Source: Sipunculus nudus (Eukaryota > Annelida > Sipuncula > Golfingiida > Sipunculidae). From it: a stretch of 64,000 bases of DNA. The stretch is from the NCBI GenBank assembly GCA_026874595.1, contig CM049316.1:50725676-50789675 (forward strand). The letters are read 5' to 3'. Below, in pieces: positions 33,124 to 45,453 of this stretch; positions within the stretch are counted from its first letter, which is position 1; the number at the start of each line of letters is the position of its first letter. The notes below the pieces were generated by a model, which had not been told where the DNA came from, made no database searches, and saw only the letters and a program-made list of their open reading frames with translations. The position numbers and the translations under genes were made by a program.

Positions 33124-36100
33124 AGCGAACCTGTGAGCTTATGCGATGGTTTGGCGTCGTCCGGCGTCCGTCGGCCGTCGTCCGTCGTCTGTACGTTAAC
33201 CCATAGTCTCTTGAAAACGGCAAGAAGTAGCATCACCAAAATTTTATGCAAAAAATTACTCATCTAAAAAACTATATCGGATTTTGCTTATTTTTTGGCT
33301 AACTGCATTTTCTTAGATTTTATTGGGAAAAAGCTAAAAAAGCTTTAAAAATCTTCTTCTCCGAAAATGTTCAGCCAAATTGTCCAATATTTCACAGAAA
33401 TGATTCTCGGAATAATCTTTCTCAAGTTTGTTCGAATGGTGATTTTTGGCCGAGTTACAGGAAGTTGAACTTAGTCATTTGTCCATAAAAGCATACTAAA
33501 ATTACAATCTCAGAAACGGCTGGAGCTATCATCACCAAATTTTATGCCAATGCTGTTCACATGAGACATATCTGAAATTGAGGTATTGGTGGCGCCACCT
33601 GCATCGACCTTTTTTGTACGGGGGTCATCAGTGCCCGTATCATACTGACGGCTACAAAAAAAACTTCTTCTCTGAAACCATATGGCCAAATAGTTTAATA
33701 TCGCACAGAAATGATCCTAGGGTAGTGCTTTCTGAAATTTGTTCAAATGGTCTAAGTTCAGTGACTTTTGGCTGAGTTATGGGAAGCTGAATTTAGTCAT
33801 ATGCTGTAACAGCCCATTTTAGCTCAGTGGCTACAAAGATCTTCTCCTCAAAAACCACTGGGCCAAATTCTTGAATCTCACACATTAATTATCCTCAGAT
33901 GTTGATAATTCAAGTTTGTTCAAATGGTTTTGGTTCAGTGATTTTTGGCTGAGTTATAGGAAGCTTAACTTAGCCATTTTGCTGTATTTTCCCATATGAG
34001 TTATAAACCTGTAAAATTTTTTTTGACTGACCCTACTGAGGCCAATTTGTTTAATATTTTACAAGAATAATCCCCTGAATAATTCTTATAATAATTGTCT
34101 TTAATGGTTCCAAAGAATGATTTTGGCTGAATTATAAAGGTTCAATTGAGTCATTTTACCATATATGTTAGCTGTGTGAAGCAGATACACAGATACATCT
34201 AGATACATCTAGACTGGTACCAGTTTATCAGCATTTATTACATCATGCCTCTAGACATTTAGATTTCAGGTTATCTATGGTTAATATTGACAAGAATGTT
34301 TTTTAAAAGCTTTTAAAAAATGTAGATTTATGATTTTTAGATATTCCTCATGCCAGGCAATGTTTACAATCACAGCTATACAGCTCTCTGTGGGTATATA
34401 AAGACGGCTGTACATGGATTATAAATAATTGGTATCCATAGTCAAATTAATTCAAGATTTTGCCATCAGTGAGATGTATCTGTATTACAATTTTGCATTC
34501 AATATGCATCTTTATTAATTTTTAGTGAACCTGTGAACTAATGCGGTGGTGTGGCGGCGTTTGTCTTATGTACGTTTATCCATACTATTTTGAAAATGAT
34601 TGGAGATAGCATCATGAAATTTAATGCAAAAAATTAGCCATCTGAAAATTTTCTTAAATTTTATAGAGAAAAAGCTAAAAAATTTTTAAAAATCTTCTCC
34701 TCCAAAACACTCAAGCCAAATTGTTCAATATTTCACAGAAATAATCTTTTATACCATCTCCCTCAATTTTGTTCAGGAAGATGAACTTAGTCATCTGTCC
34801 AAAAAAGCATACTAAAATGACAGTCTCAGAAACAGCCAGAGCTATCATCACCAAATTTTTTGCCACTGTTGGTCACATGAGTCATATATGAAATTCAGGT
34901 ATTGGTGGCGCCACCTGAATTGACCTATTTTTGTACGGGGGTCATTGGCATCTATACATTAATCCATAATTTCTCAGGAATAGCAGGAGCTACCATTCCC
35001 AGATTTTATGCAATAATCTGTCACATATTAAATTTTGTGGGATTTAGCTTATTTTTTTTTTTGCTATCTGCATTTACTTAGATTTTATAAGGAAAAAGCT
35101 GACAATATTTTAAAAGTCGTCTTCTTGTAGACGGTCCAGCCAAATTGTTAAATATTTTACATAAATGGTCCCAGAGGCAAGCCCTCTCAAGTTTGTTCAA
35201 ATGGTTTGTATTTGATGAATTTTAGTGGAGTTACACAAATTTGAACAGTCATTCGGCCAAGTAAGCATACTGAAATGACAGAAGCTAGCATTACCAGGTA
35301 TTGTGCAAATGTTGGTCACATGACTCATATTTGAAGTTGTAGATTTAGTTGTTTCACCTACATTGACCTGTTTTTTTATGGGCAAAATTTTAGCCTCCTT
35401 CAGCTGAATGATGAAACTGTCAAGTTGAATTGTTCAATTTTTCAAATAAAATTATCCTAGGACATGGTTCTTTCAATCATATTAGAATATACTGAGTTTG
35501 TTGATTTTTGGTTGAGTTGTGAAAAGCTTAAGTTGGTCTTATGGCCATGATTATGTCTTTTTCAAATTGAGGACTGCAATAGTGTTCTTCTACAAAATTA
35601 TTATTTCAATTATATCTTCTGTAACATTGCACAAAAATTATTCTTAGGTGGCCTTTGTTCAAGTTTACTAGAATGATTTTTGGCAGAACTATTGGACCTT
35701 TAACAATGAAAGTACTGCATCTTTTATTATTCTAGATATTTTGATAAAAAGTTTATGAATATGTCGGCTTGAAAAAAAAAAGAAATTTTAACCAAAGTCT
35801 TTCAGTATGTGTAAACAGATATACCAACAGGCCAAGATTGAATCTGTATCTTTAAATAGGTTGAGAAACTGCCAACTGTTTCAGATTTGGGAACAGATCA
35901 AGAGTTCATTCAGTGCAGCCAGATATAGGTCAAGAGTTCAATCAGTGCAGCCAAGCACATGGCATGTGATCACCTCATGGGTGACATGTGAACACCTCAT
36001 GGGCACCATGTGATCACTTCATGGGTGTCAAACCCCTCAGGGCATGGCCCCTGCATGAGCTTATGCAATGGTGTGGCTACTATTTCAGATTAGGCAACAG

Positions 36101-36725
36101 GCTAGAGGTCAGTTTGGATCTATTTATAGCTTTGGCAGACTGCCAACTGTATCAGATTATGCAACAGGTCAAGAGTTCACTCAGTGCAGCCAGGTACAGG
36201 TCAAATGTTTACTCAGTCTGGCCAAATGCAGGTCATGAGTTCACTCAGTGCAGTAGTCTGAGAAAGCAATTTGTCACAGTTCACTCGGGGCAACAGCCTT
36301 TCTCACCTAAGCCTGGTCAGCCCCATGCATCAGACTCAAGGTAAGTTTAATGTATTGGCCTAATATTTTGACCTGTATATGTGTCTTTGATGGCTTTCTC
36401 GCTCACAAGACAGGTGTTGCCACCTACCATGACTTTTGAACACGTTTTTCTCAGGAGGGGTTTGATATATCAGTCTGAAATTGGGCGTATGTATATATCT
36501 CTGATAGCTTCGTTGTATACAAGACTGGTGGTGCAAGCTACAATCTTTTAAGTGTTGTGTGCACCTATGCCAGAATTTCAGCAGTGATGTTTGTGTAATT
36601 GTTTCTTATTCAAAATGTTTAGTACTTGCATAGTTCATATACATGAAAATTAATGGTCAAGCATTGAAGCATTATACCTGGTGTATTCCCCAATGCACAG
36701 GTTCGCATTAGGCCTGTAGGCCTTG
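33124..36725 (+). mobile_element. Class A Helentron-like element, both ends present (3.6 kb)
   Basis: The 5' motif GCGAACCTGTG is at 33,125-33,135, followed by a CGTCCGGCGTCCGTCGG stretch. The body has 178-bp units at about 33,350, 33,662, 33,838 and 34,018, and GGTGGCGCCACC at 33,588-33,599 and 34,904-34,915. A second internal start variant GTGAACCTGTG is at 34,525-34,535. Then come the short-period module, 135-bp-type units, CACAGGTTCGC (36,696-36,706), AGGCCTGTAGGCCT (36,710-36,723) and TG. This is one of the best examples of asymmetric terminal inverted repeats with a palindromic cap. Confidence 0.7.
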
Positions 36726-37550
36726 TTTCATATATTGCTGATTTCTTTTTTTTTTTTTTGTAAAATGTCAGCTGAAAAGCATTTTGTATTGGGAAAATGT
36801 ATTTCAAAGTTATTTCAAGGAGGGACCACTTTCTACAGATGGCAGCACTTGGTTTACCATTGGAGATTGCCAGTGCCTTGATCTTGGCTATTAGCCAAGA
36901 TGATATCAGCTCTTTAAATAGTTTTGGCACAGTGCCTGGATTGGAAGAAGTGCAGCCAGGTATAGGTCAAGAGTTCACTCAGTGCAGTAGCTGCATTCTA
37001 TTTATAGCTTTGGCAGACTGCCCACTTCAACAGATTTGGCACCAATGTTCAGCCTGGATCTATAGCTTTGGCAGACTGCCAACTGTGTCAGATTATGCAA
37101 CAGGTCAAGAGTTCACTCAGTGCAACCAGGTACAGGTCAAAAGTTCACTTAGTCTAGCCAGGTGCAGGTCAAGAGTTCACTCAGTGCAGTAGCTTGAGGT
37201 AGTAATTTGTCACAGATCACTCGGGGGCAACTGCCTTACCTACCTTAGCCTGGTCAGCCCAGTGCATCAAACTCAAGGGAGGTTTGATATATTGGCCTGA
37301 TATTTTGACCTGTCCATGCATCTTTGATGGCTTTCTCGTTCACAAGACAGGTGTCACCACCTACATTGATTTTTCCATAGTGTATGCGCCTGCTTTTTTC
37401 TACAGAAGAATTTTATACATCAGCCTGAAATTGGGCATATTTATACATATCGGGTAGCTTTGTAGTGTAGAAGACCGATGGTGCCACCTACAATAATTTT
37501 TACACAGTGTATGTCCCAGCTTATTTCGCAGGAGGGCTACAATCATTTTT
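36726..37550 (+). repeat. Second class A 3'-type module, no cap, copy 2
   Basis: Near-identical to 29,561-30,380, with a longer T run after 36,740. Confidence 0.6.
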
Positions 37551-40386
37551 AGCTCAGCTGACTGTAAGTCAACTGAGGTATAGGTATGGCGCTTTTTCCA
37601 TCGTCAGTCTGGCCGTCCGTTAGCAGGGCACAAATCGTATCCACTGACCCTAGAAGCCTGTAACTAAAAATCTAGTGAGGTCCATAAAAAATCTATCTCC
37701 TTGGAAACCTGAAATTAGGTCACTGTAACCTATATCCTCCAAGCGTTCCGGCTTGAAAGTACCCCCCCCCCCCCCGAATAATAAATAATTTGATACAAAA
37801 CCTCCAATATCTTGATAATTGATGCATGGATTGTCATGAATCTTGCCTTAAATATTGACTATGACTAGATTTGTCAGTTCATGAAAAGTGGTGGCGCCAC
37901 CTGTATATTTTCTTATTTTTAAGAATATTTATCTTCTTTTTAGCTCAGCTGACTATAAGTCATCTGAGCTATAGTCGGGGTCCTTTGTTCGTCGGCTGTC
38001 CGTCCATCCATTAAACTGGCACGTTTTGAAACCATTGGGCCCACAAAAATCGGCATACCTTTAGAGGTACCCAAAATCTCCTACCATACTGAAAATTGGG
38101 TCACTACTTCATTCCTTCGATTTATTAAGGAAAACCCTCCATTTCTCCATTAAAAACCCATTGTTACACTTCAAGACTGCCCAATATCAAAACCACTGAC
38201 CTGATATTGACCATTTTTGATATATCAGTTCCTCTATATATTTCCTATGTACATACCATAAATTAGTTCGATATTTTTTAAATTCCTGAAGTAATGGGCC
38301 CAAACATAATGCACTTTGTAATAATTCAGGAAATTTATTTACTCTCTAACTTGAGAATTGCTGAAGCTAGAGTCTTTCTTTCAGGTATATATAACCGTAT
38401 TTCGTCAAGATTCAATTGTATACCAAAAATTAGATCTGAATTTTTAAATTTTATAAGTTATTAGCATACCGGTAAATATTTAATCAGTACCTTAAATTTT
38501 TCTCAGATTTGACCAGGACACATTTTTTTTCCTGTAACTGCTGTGGATTTAATTTTCACAGCATGTTACCATTAGCATTTTATTTCTTAACATCTGAAAT
38601 TTGCAACAGTTGATCAAAAACTGTTGATTTTATTCCTTTTTTTTAAGCACCATGTAAAGTATTGTTTAGATCAAGCAAGTGTTATGGAGTTTGCTAAAGC
38701 TCAGCTCCCAAGCTTCCCAGGCTAGCTCTCAGCTACCAAAATTTGGCATACAGTCAGATGTCCCCCAAACCCCCCTACCATACCAAAAGTTTGGTCACTA
38801 GAATTTCATTCCTTTGAGATGTTAAGAAAAAACTTTAATTTTCAATTAAAAACCCATTGTTATACTTCGAGACTGCCTAATATCAAAACTACTGATCTGA
38901 CTTTGATAAAATAAAATATACATGTTATTCTATTTATACTCTATGCACCTGCCAGAAATGATGTGAGTATTGCAAAACTGTTTTAAGTTATGGGCCCGAA
39001 CATAATGCACTTTGTAAACAAGAAATATATTTACCCCCTTAACATGAAAATTGCTGAAGCTAGAGATTTTTTTTGTCAGGGATATAACATTATTTAATTC
39101 AGATTCAATTGTATACCCAAAATTAGTTCTGAATTTTTCAAATTTTATAAGTTATTAGCATAAATATAAAATCAGTACCTTAAATTTTGCCTAATTTTGA
39201 TCATGGCTTGTTTGTTTCCTGTAAGCACTGTTGATGTAATTTTCATATCATGCAGAAATAAGGGCTTCAGCTTGTTATTTTTGAAAGTTGAAAGAAATTG
39301 GCCAAAAACTGTAGCTTTTATTAAATTTTTTATGAGACAATGTCAGACCCAGGCTCTACCCAGCCCCTCTTCAGTCACCTGTATGTCCTCAAGTTGACCT
39401 TTCAGGCCAATTATGCACGCTTGACGCGGGGCATATACTTGCAGCTGGGCAGCTTATTTGCTGGCCACAGCTGATCCAGGTGTCCAACGCAGCTCATCTA
39501 TTAGTTGTTTAGACCAACAGCATAACAATAAACAATGAATAAATAATTTTTTATAGGTCTATAATAACAACTTTAAAAATAATCAATAGAAAAGGAATTT
39601 GACAGTTGATGAGTGACACTTACAGGGAATTACCTTGCAGTTGTTGATGTTATGGATTTTGTATGGATGTATGAAAATGTATTCCAAGTAACACCATTGA
39701 GTCATCTATGGTATTTTTCTTTTCAATTTTAATAATGAAAAAAAAATAATTTAATTATATTGTACTATACTTTTAAGTATTATATGAAGGAAACCAATGA
39801 TTGACAAAGATGCAGTTGATAATATAAATCTAAATTCCCAGGTCTTTTACAAGTGTTTCAGCTTGTTAATTTGTATTTATTTCAAATTTTTAAAAAAGTT
39901 AAAATATGTCAAAATTTTTAAATTTTACTCGGACAAGTACTTATTAAAGTTGTCAATGTGTTTCACTAATGACATTCAGACACATGGCTGTAACAGCTGT
40001 CACAAGACTATGTGAATAATCGAAATTTATATTATTGGTTCCTATATTTCAGTTAATAAAATTACAATTGCCCATTTCTAGTTTTCTCCTTGTACAATTT
40101 ATAGGGTATTCTTATGCTTGGGTTATTTTTTACACATATAATGGTTTCAAAGGTGAGAAACTTCAATTTTTTTCTGATACATTTTTTTTTAATAAAAAAA
40201 TTTAAATATGATAAAAAATCAAATCTTAGACAAGTTCTCATTATGATTTCTGTAATGTTAATAATTGTCATAAGACTCTTGCTATGTCTAGTGTAGATTG
40301 ATGTGAAGGTAGTCCAAAGTGAAAATTATAGTTTTATTTTTGAATATAAATAAAATTCATAAAACGAGGTACTTATGATCATTATT
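37551..40386 (+). mobile_element. Two class B elements, copy 2
   Basis: Hairpins at 37,553-37,577 and 37,942-37,970, and a 14-C run at 37,762-37,775 (12 in copy 1). It has the same 694-bp internal direct repeat as copy 1. It retains 88 bp near 39,820-39,910 that copy 1 lacks. Confidence 0.6.
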
Positions 40387-42261
40387 AGCGAACCTGTGAG
40401 CTTATGGGATGGTTTGGCGTCGTCCGGCGTCCGTCGGCCGTCGTCCGTCGTCTGTACGTTAACCCATACTCTCTTGAAAACGGCAAGAAGTAGCATCACG
40501 AAATTTTATGCAAAAAATTACTCATCTAAAAAACTATATCGGATTTTGCTTATTTTTTGGCTAACTGCATTTTCTTAGATTTTATAGGGAAAGCTAAAAA
40601 AGCTTTAAAAATCTTCTTCTCCGAAAATGTTCAGCCAAATTGTCCAATATTTCACAGAAATGATTCTCGGAATAATCTTTCTCAAGTTTGTTCGAATGGT
40701 TTAAGTTCGGTGATTTTTGGCCGAGTTACAGGAAGTTGAACTTAGTCATTTGTCCATAAAAGCATACTAAAATTACAATCTCAGAAACAGCTGGAGCTAT
40801 CATCACCAAATTTTATGCCAATGTTGTTCACATGAGACATATCTGAAATTGAGGTATTGGTGGCGCCACCTGCATCGACCTTTTTTGTACGGGGGTCATC
40901 AGTGCCCGTATCATAATGACGGCTACAAAAAAAACTTCTTCTCTGAAACCATATGGCCAAATAGTTTAATATCGCACAGAAATGATCCTAGGGTAGTGCT
41001 TTCTGAAATTTGTTCAAATGGTCTAAGTTCAGTGACTTTTGGCTGAGTTATGGGAAGCTGAATTTAGTCATATGCTGTAACAGCCCATTTTAGCTCAGTG
41101 GCTACAAAGATCTTCTCCTCAAAAACCTCTGGGCCAAATTCTTGAATCTCACACATTAATTATTCTTAGATGTTGATAATTCAAGTTTGTTTAAATGGTT
41201 TTGGTTCAGTGATTTTTGGCTGAGTTATGGGAAGCTTAACTTAGCCATTTTGCTGTATTTTCCCATATGAGTTATAAACCTGTAAAATTTTTTTTGACTG
41301 ACCCTACTGAGGCCAATTTGTTTCATATTTTACAAGAATAATCCCCTGAATAATTCTTATAATAATTGTCTTTTATGGTTCCAAAGAATGAATTTTGGCT
41401 GAAATATAAAGGTTCAATTGAGTCATGTTACCATATATGTGAGCTGTGTGAAGCAGATACACATATACATCTAGATACATCTAGACTGGCACCAGTTTAT
41501 CAGCATTTATTACATCATGCCTCTAGACATTTAGATTTCAGGTTATCTATGGTCAATATTGACAAGAATGTTTTTTAAAAGCTGTAGATTTATGATTTTT
41601 AGATATTCCTCATGCCAGGCAATGTTTACAATCACAGCTATACAGCTCTCTGTGGGTATATAAAGACGGCTGTACATGGATTATAAATAATTGGTATCCA
41701 TAGTCAAATTAATTCAAGATTTTGCCATCAGTGAGATGTATCTGTATTACAATTTTGCATTCAATATGCATCTGCATTAATTTTTTGTGAACCTGTGAAC
41801 TAATGCGATGGTGTGGCGGCGTTTGTCTTCTGTACGTTTACCCATACAATTTTGAAAATGATTGGAGCTAGCATCATGAAATTTAATGCAAAAAATTAGC
41901 CATCTGAAAATTTTCTTAAATTTTATAGAAAAAAGCTAAAAAAAAAAAAACTTTAAAAATCATCTCCTCCGAAACACTCAAGCCAAATTGTTCAATATTT
42001 CACAGAAATAATCTTTTATACCATCTCCCTCAATTTTGTTCAGGAAGATGAACTTAGTCATCTGTCCAAAAAACCATACTAAAATGACAGTCTCAGAAAC
42101 AGCCAGTGCTATCATCACCAAATATTTTGCCAGTGTTGGTCACATGAGTCATATATAAAATTCAGGTATTGGTGGCACCATCTGAATTGACCTATTTTTG
42201 TACGGGGGTCATTGGTCATCTGTACATTAATCCATAATTTCTCAGGAATAGCAGGAGCTAC

Positions 42262-42952
42262 TGTAACACCTGGGGGTTGGGGTTACGTGGGTGTAGGTTC
42301 AGGGTTCACTGAGTGCGAACGCCCGAGTGCGATGTCGCAATACATGCAAACATTCTCGCAGATGCATACATAAACTTCAGATTCCAAATTGGTAGTAAAC
42401 TCTATATATATTATTAAAATAAAATTACATAGTTTGAATGATGACGAGATGGACATGCGTGATGACAGATGCAGTCTCCAACAACAGAGTAATTGGCAAG
42501 GTCGAGGGATGATGCAATTCGCTGGCGCAGTCTACTACATGGTTGCTTAAATCTACCCAGGTAATAATTCCGTAATACAAGTCCGAATATCCAAGAATAC
42601 AAGTAGTTGTGAAATCCAACAGAGATAAACTTCCCCAAAACGTACTCCAAAAATAATTAACAAAGTGTTATCTTAATACTGAAGCGGTGCGAGCTGAAGC
42701 AAGTACGAACTGTGCCCCCCCCCCCCAAAGCTAGGCGGGCCCTTTATATAGCCTCTGACCCCCTGCTGTCTTGCACGTCTTCCGCCCCAGCGGTAGCCGC
42801 CCAGCCCGGTTTCCCTGCTGCGGATAACGGCCGGTCATCACTGACCTAGTGACTGCCCTCCGCATAATGTTTACTCGCAGCGTACCCCGGCATCGCGCAC
42901 CTGCGAGCACCAAGCGCTGGCTGCTCTCGCATACAGCCTGGTATTCGTTACA
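42262..42952 (-). mobile_element. Solo LTR of an LTR retrotransposon (691 bp)
   Basis: The insertion is absent from the paralogous site at 34,992. Ends are TGTAAC...GTTACA, fitting the TG...CA rule and forming a 6-bp inverted repeat, and CTAC is duplicated on both sides (42,258-42,261; 42,953-42,956). On the minus strand CTATATAAAG (42,751-42,742) is a TATA box in a GC-rich setting, with a G run about 20-25 bp downstream, so transcription would run leftward. No gag, pol or primer-site region is present, so this is a recombined solo LTR. TG/CA ends and a 4-bp duplication suggest Ty3/gypsy-like or similar; the family is not determined. The 60-78 codon ORFs inside are chance. Confidence 0.82.
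42742..42751 (-). promoter_or_regulatory. LTR TATA box
   Basis: CTATATAAAG on the minus strand, followed by GGGCCCGCC. It defines the orientation of the LTR. Confidence 0.65.
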
Positions 42953-43760
42953 CTACCATTCCCAGATTTTATGCAATAATCTGTCACATATCATATTTTG
43001 TGGGATTCAGCTTATTTTTTTGCTATCTGCATTTACTTAGATTTTATAAGGAAAAAGCTAACAATATTTTAAAAGTCGTCTTCTTGTAGACGGTCCAGCC
43101 AAATTGTTAAATATTTTACATAAATGATCCCAGAGGCAAGCCCTCTCAAGTTTGTTCAAATGGTTTGCATTTGATGAATTTTAGTGGAGTTACACAAATT
43201 TGAACAGTCATTCGGCCAAGTAAGCATACTGACATAGTACTCTCAGAAATGACAAAAGCTAGCATTACCAGGTTTTGTGCAATTGTTGGTCACATGACTC
43301 ATATTTGAAGTTGTAGATTAAGTGGTGCCACCTACATTGACCTGTTTTTTATGGGCAAAAAAAACTCATAATTTTAGCCTCTTTCAGCTTAATGATGAAA
43401 CTGTCAAGTTGAATTGTTCAGTTTTTCAAAAGAATTATCCTAGGACATGGTTCTTTCAATCATATAAGAATATACTGAGTTTGTTGATTTTTGGTTGAGT
43501 TGTGAAAAGCTTAAGTTGGTCTTATAGCCATTATTATGTCTTTTTTAAACTGAGGACTGCAATAGTGTTCTTCTACAAAATTATTATTTCAGTTATATCT
43601 TCTGTAACATTGCACCAAAATTATTCTTAGGTGGCCTTTGTTCAAGTTTACTAGAATGATTTTTGGCAGAACTATTGGACCTTTAACAATGAAAGTACTG
43701 CATCTTTTATTATTCTAGATATTTTGATAAAAAGTTTATGAATATGTCGGCTTGAAAAAA

Positions 43761-44819
43761 GAAATTTAAACCAAAGTCTTTCAGTATGTGTAAACAGATA
43801 TACCAACAGGCCAAGATTGAATCTGTATCTTTAAATAGGATGAGAAACTGCCAACTGTTTCAGATTTGGGAACAGATCAAGAGTTCATTCAGTGCAGCCA
43901 GATATAGGTCAAGAGTTCAATCAGTGCAGCCAAGCACAAGGCATGTGATTACCTCATGGGTGACATGTGAAACCTCATGGGCACCATGTGATCACTTCAT
44001 GGGTGTCAAACCCCTCAGGGCAGGGCCCCTGCATGAGCTTATGCAATGGTGTGGCTACTATTTCAGATTTGGCAACAGGCTAGAGGTCAGTCTGGATCTA
44101 TTTATAGCATTGGCAGACTGCCAACTGTATCAGATTAGGCAACAGGTCAAGAGTTCACTCATAGCAGCCAGGTATGGGTCAGGAGTTTACTCAGTGCAGT
44201 AGCTGCATTCTATTTATAGCTTTGGCAGACTGCCAACTGTGTCAGATTATGCAACAGGTCAAGAGTTCAGTCAGTGCAGCCAGGCAGGTACAGGTCAAAA
44301 GTTCACTCAGTCTAGCCAGGTGCAGGTCATGAGTTCACTCAGTGCAGTAGTCTGAGCAAGCAATTTGTCACAGTTCACTCTGGGCAACAGCCTTTCTCAC
44401 CTAAGCCTGGTCAGCCCCATGCATCAGACTCAAGGTAAGTTTGATGTATTGGCCTAATATTTTGACCTGTCTATGTGTCTTTGATGGCTTTCTTGCTCAC
44501 AAGACAGGTGTCGCCACCTACCATGGCTTTTGCACACGTTTTTCTCAGGAGGGGTTTGATATATCAGTCTAAAATTGGGCTTATGTATATATCTCTGATA
44601 GCTTCATTGTATACAAGACTGGTGGTGCCAGCTATAATCTTTTTGGTGTTGTGCGCACCTATGCCAGAATTTCAGCAGTGATGTTCGTGTAATTGTTTCT
44701 TATTCAAAATTTTTAGTACTTGCATAGTTCATATACATGAAAAGTAATGGTCCAGCATTGAAGCATTATACCTGGTGTATTTCCCAATGCACAGGTTCGC
44801 ATTAGGCCTGTAGGCCTTG
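43761..44819 (+). repeat. Partial third copy of the tandem unit
   Basis: Matches the first 1.05 kb of units 1 and 2 (start GAAATTTAAACCAAAG) but is more diverged than they are from each other. It keeps the 104-bp stretch missing in unit 2. It is probably the ancestral 3' module that paired with unit 1 to create the tandem duplication. Confidence 0.85.
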
Positions 44820-45453
44820 TTTAAATTTGTGATATTTGTTTATTTTGGATTCTCAAGAACTTTGTTTGGCTGAAACTGAACATATACCAGACATGTATTT
44901 AAATGCAAATATGAATATGTACTCCAAAATTTTATGTATAAGTTGGAATACAGGTAAAAATGAAAGTATTTGAATACAAATGGATTCATGAATATATTCT
45001 ATAATATTATTTTAATGATCATTTATTTCGATAATATTTATATATTTATTTTAATATTTATTATAATATTTATATATTATATATATATTTTTTAATATTA
45101 TTAAAAAATATTTGATGAAAAAGACATGATACTGTTATTATTTTTAATTTTAATTGTATTTGACACAATATTTGTTATTAATTTTAAATAAAGAGTTTAA
45201 CTTTTCAAATAATTCTGCTGCAATGTAGGTAAAGTTTTATGGCCAAGTCTAAACCTATGTGATAATACCACACCATTTCCAACTGTAAATAATATTAATG
45301 ACATCAGTCCTCTTCCCTGTCTCCAAGGATATTATCAAAATCTTACATAACTTGAGTTAAACACCATCAACTCATAATAGAGCTTATATTACCTCACAAA
45401 AACCAGCTTTTGCCTACCTCCTCATCCAAATCATATTTTGTGATCATATATAA
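44820..45453. other. AT-rich non-repeated stretch
   Basis: Very AT-rich (TATATTTATT and AATATTATT runs near 45,000-45,110), with no ORF of note. It ends at a class B 3' terminus, so it may be a class B interior not represented elsewhere in the window. Confidence 0.5.

Larger units (their letters stand above)
28508..35781 (+). repeat. Tandem duplication unit 1 (7.27 kb)
   Basis: Matches 35,782-43,760 almost throughout. Offsets step from 7,274 to 7,170 (a 104-bp stretch missing in unit 2 near 36,170), to 7,263 (88 bp missing here near 32,650), then to 7,979 after the solo LTR. Order inside: class A 3' part, a second class A 3' part, class B elements, class A 5' part. Confidence 0.92.
35782..43760 (+). 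repeat. Tandem duplication unit 2 (7.98 kb)
   Basis: Head-to-tail copy of unit 1. Net size differences are explained by a 104-bp loss near 36,170, an 88-bp segment kept near 39,820-39,910 and a 695-bp LTR insertion with its target duplication at 42,258-42,956. Confidence 0.92.
40387..44819 (+). mobile_element. Class A element with both ends, interrupted by a solo LTR
   Basis: The 5' motif GCGAACCTGTG is at 40,388-40,398, the internal start variant at 41,787-41,797 and the LTR at 42,262-42,952. The short-period module starts at 43,761, and the end is CACAGGTTCGC (44,790-44,800), AGGCCTGTAGGCCT (44,804-44,817) and TG. The 3' part from 43,761 is a more diverged third copy of the tandem-unit start. 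Confidence 0.7.

Noticed and set aside
42414-42913. ORFs of 60-78 codons inside the LTR
   Set aside because: They lie in a solo LTR with no retroviral or retrotransposon protein motif; chance ORFs.
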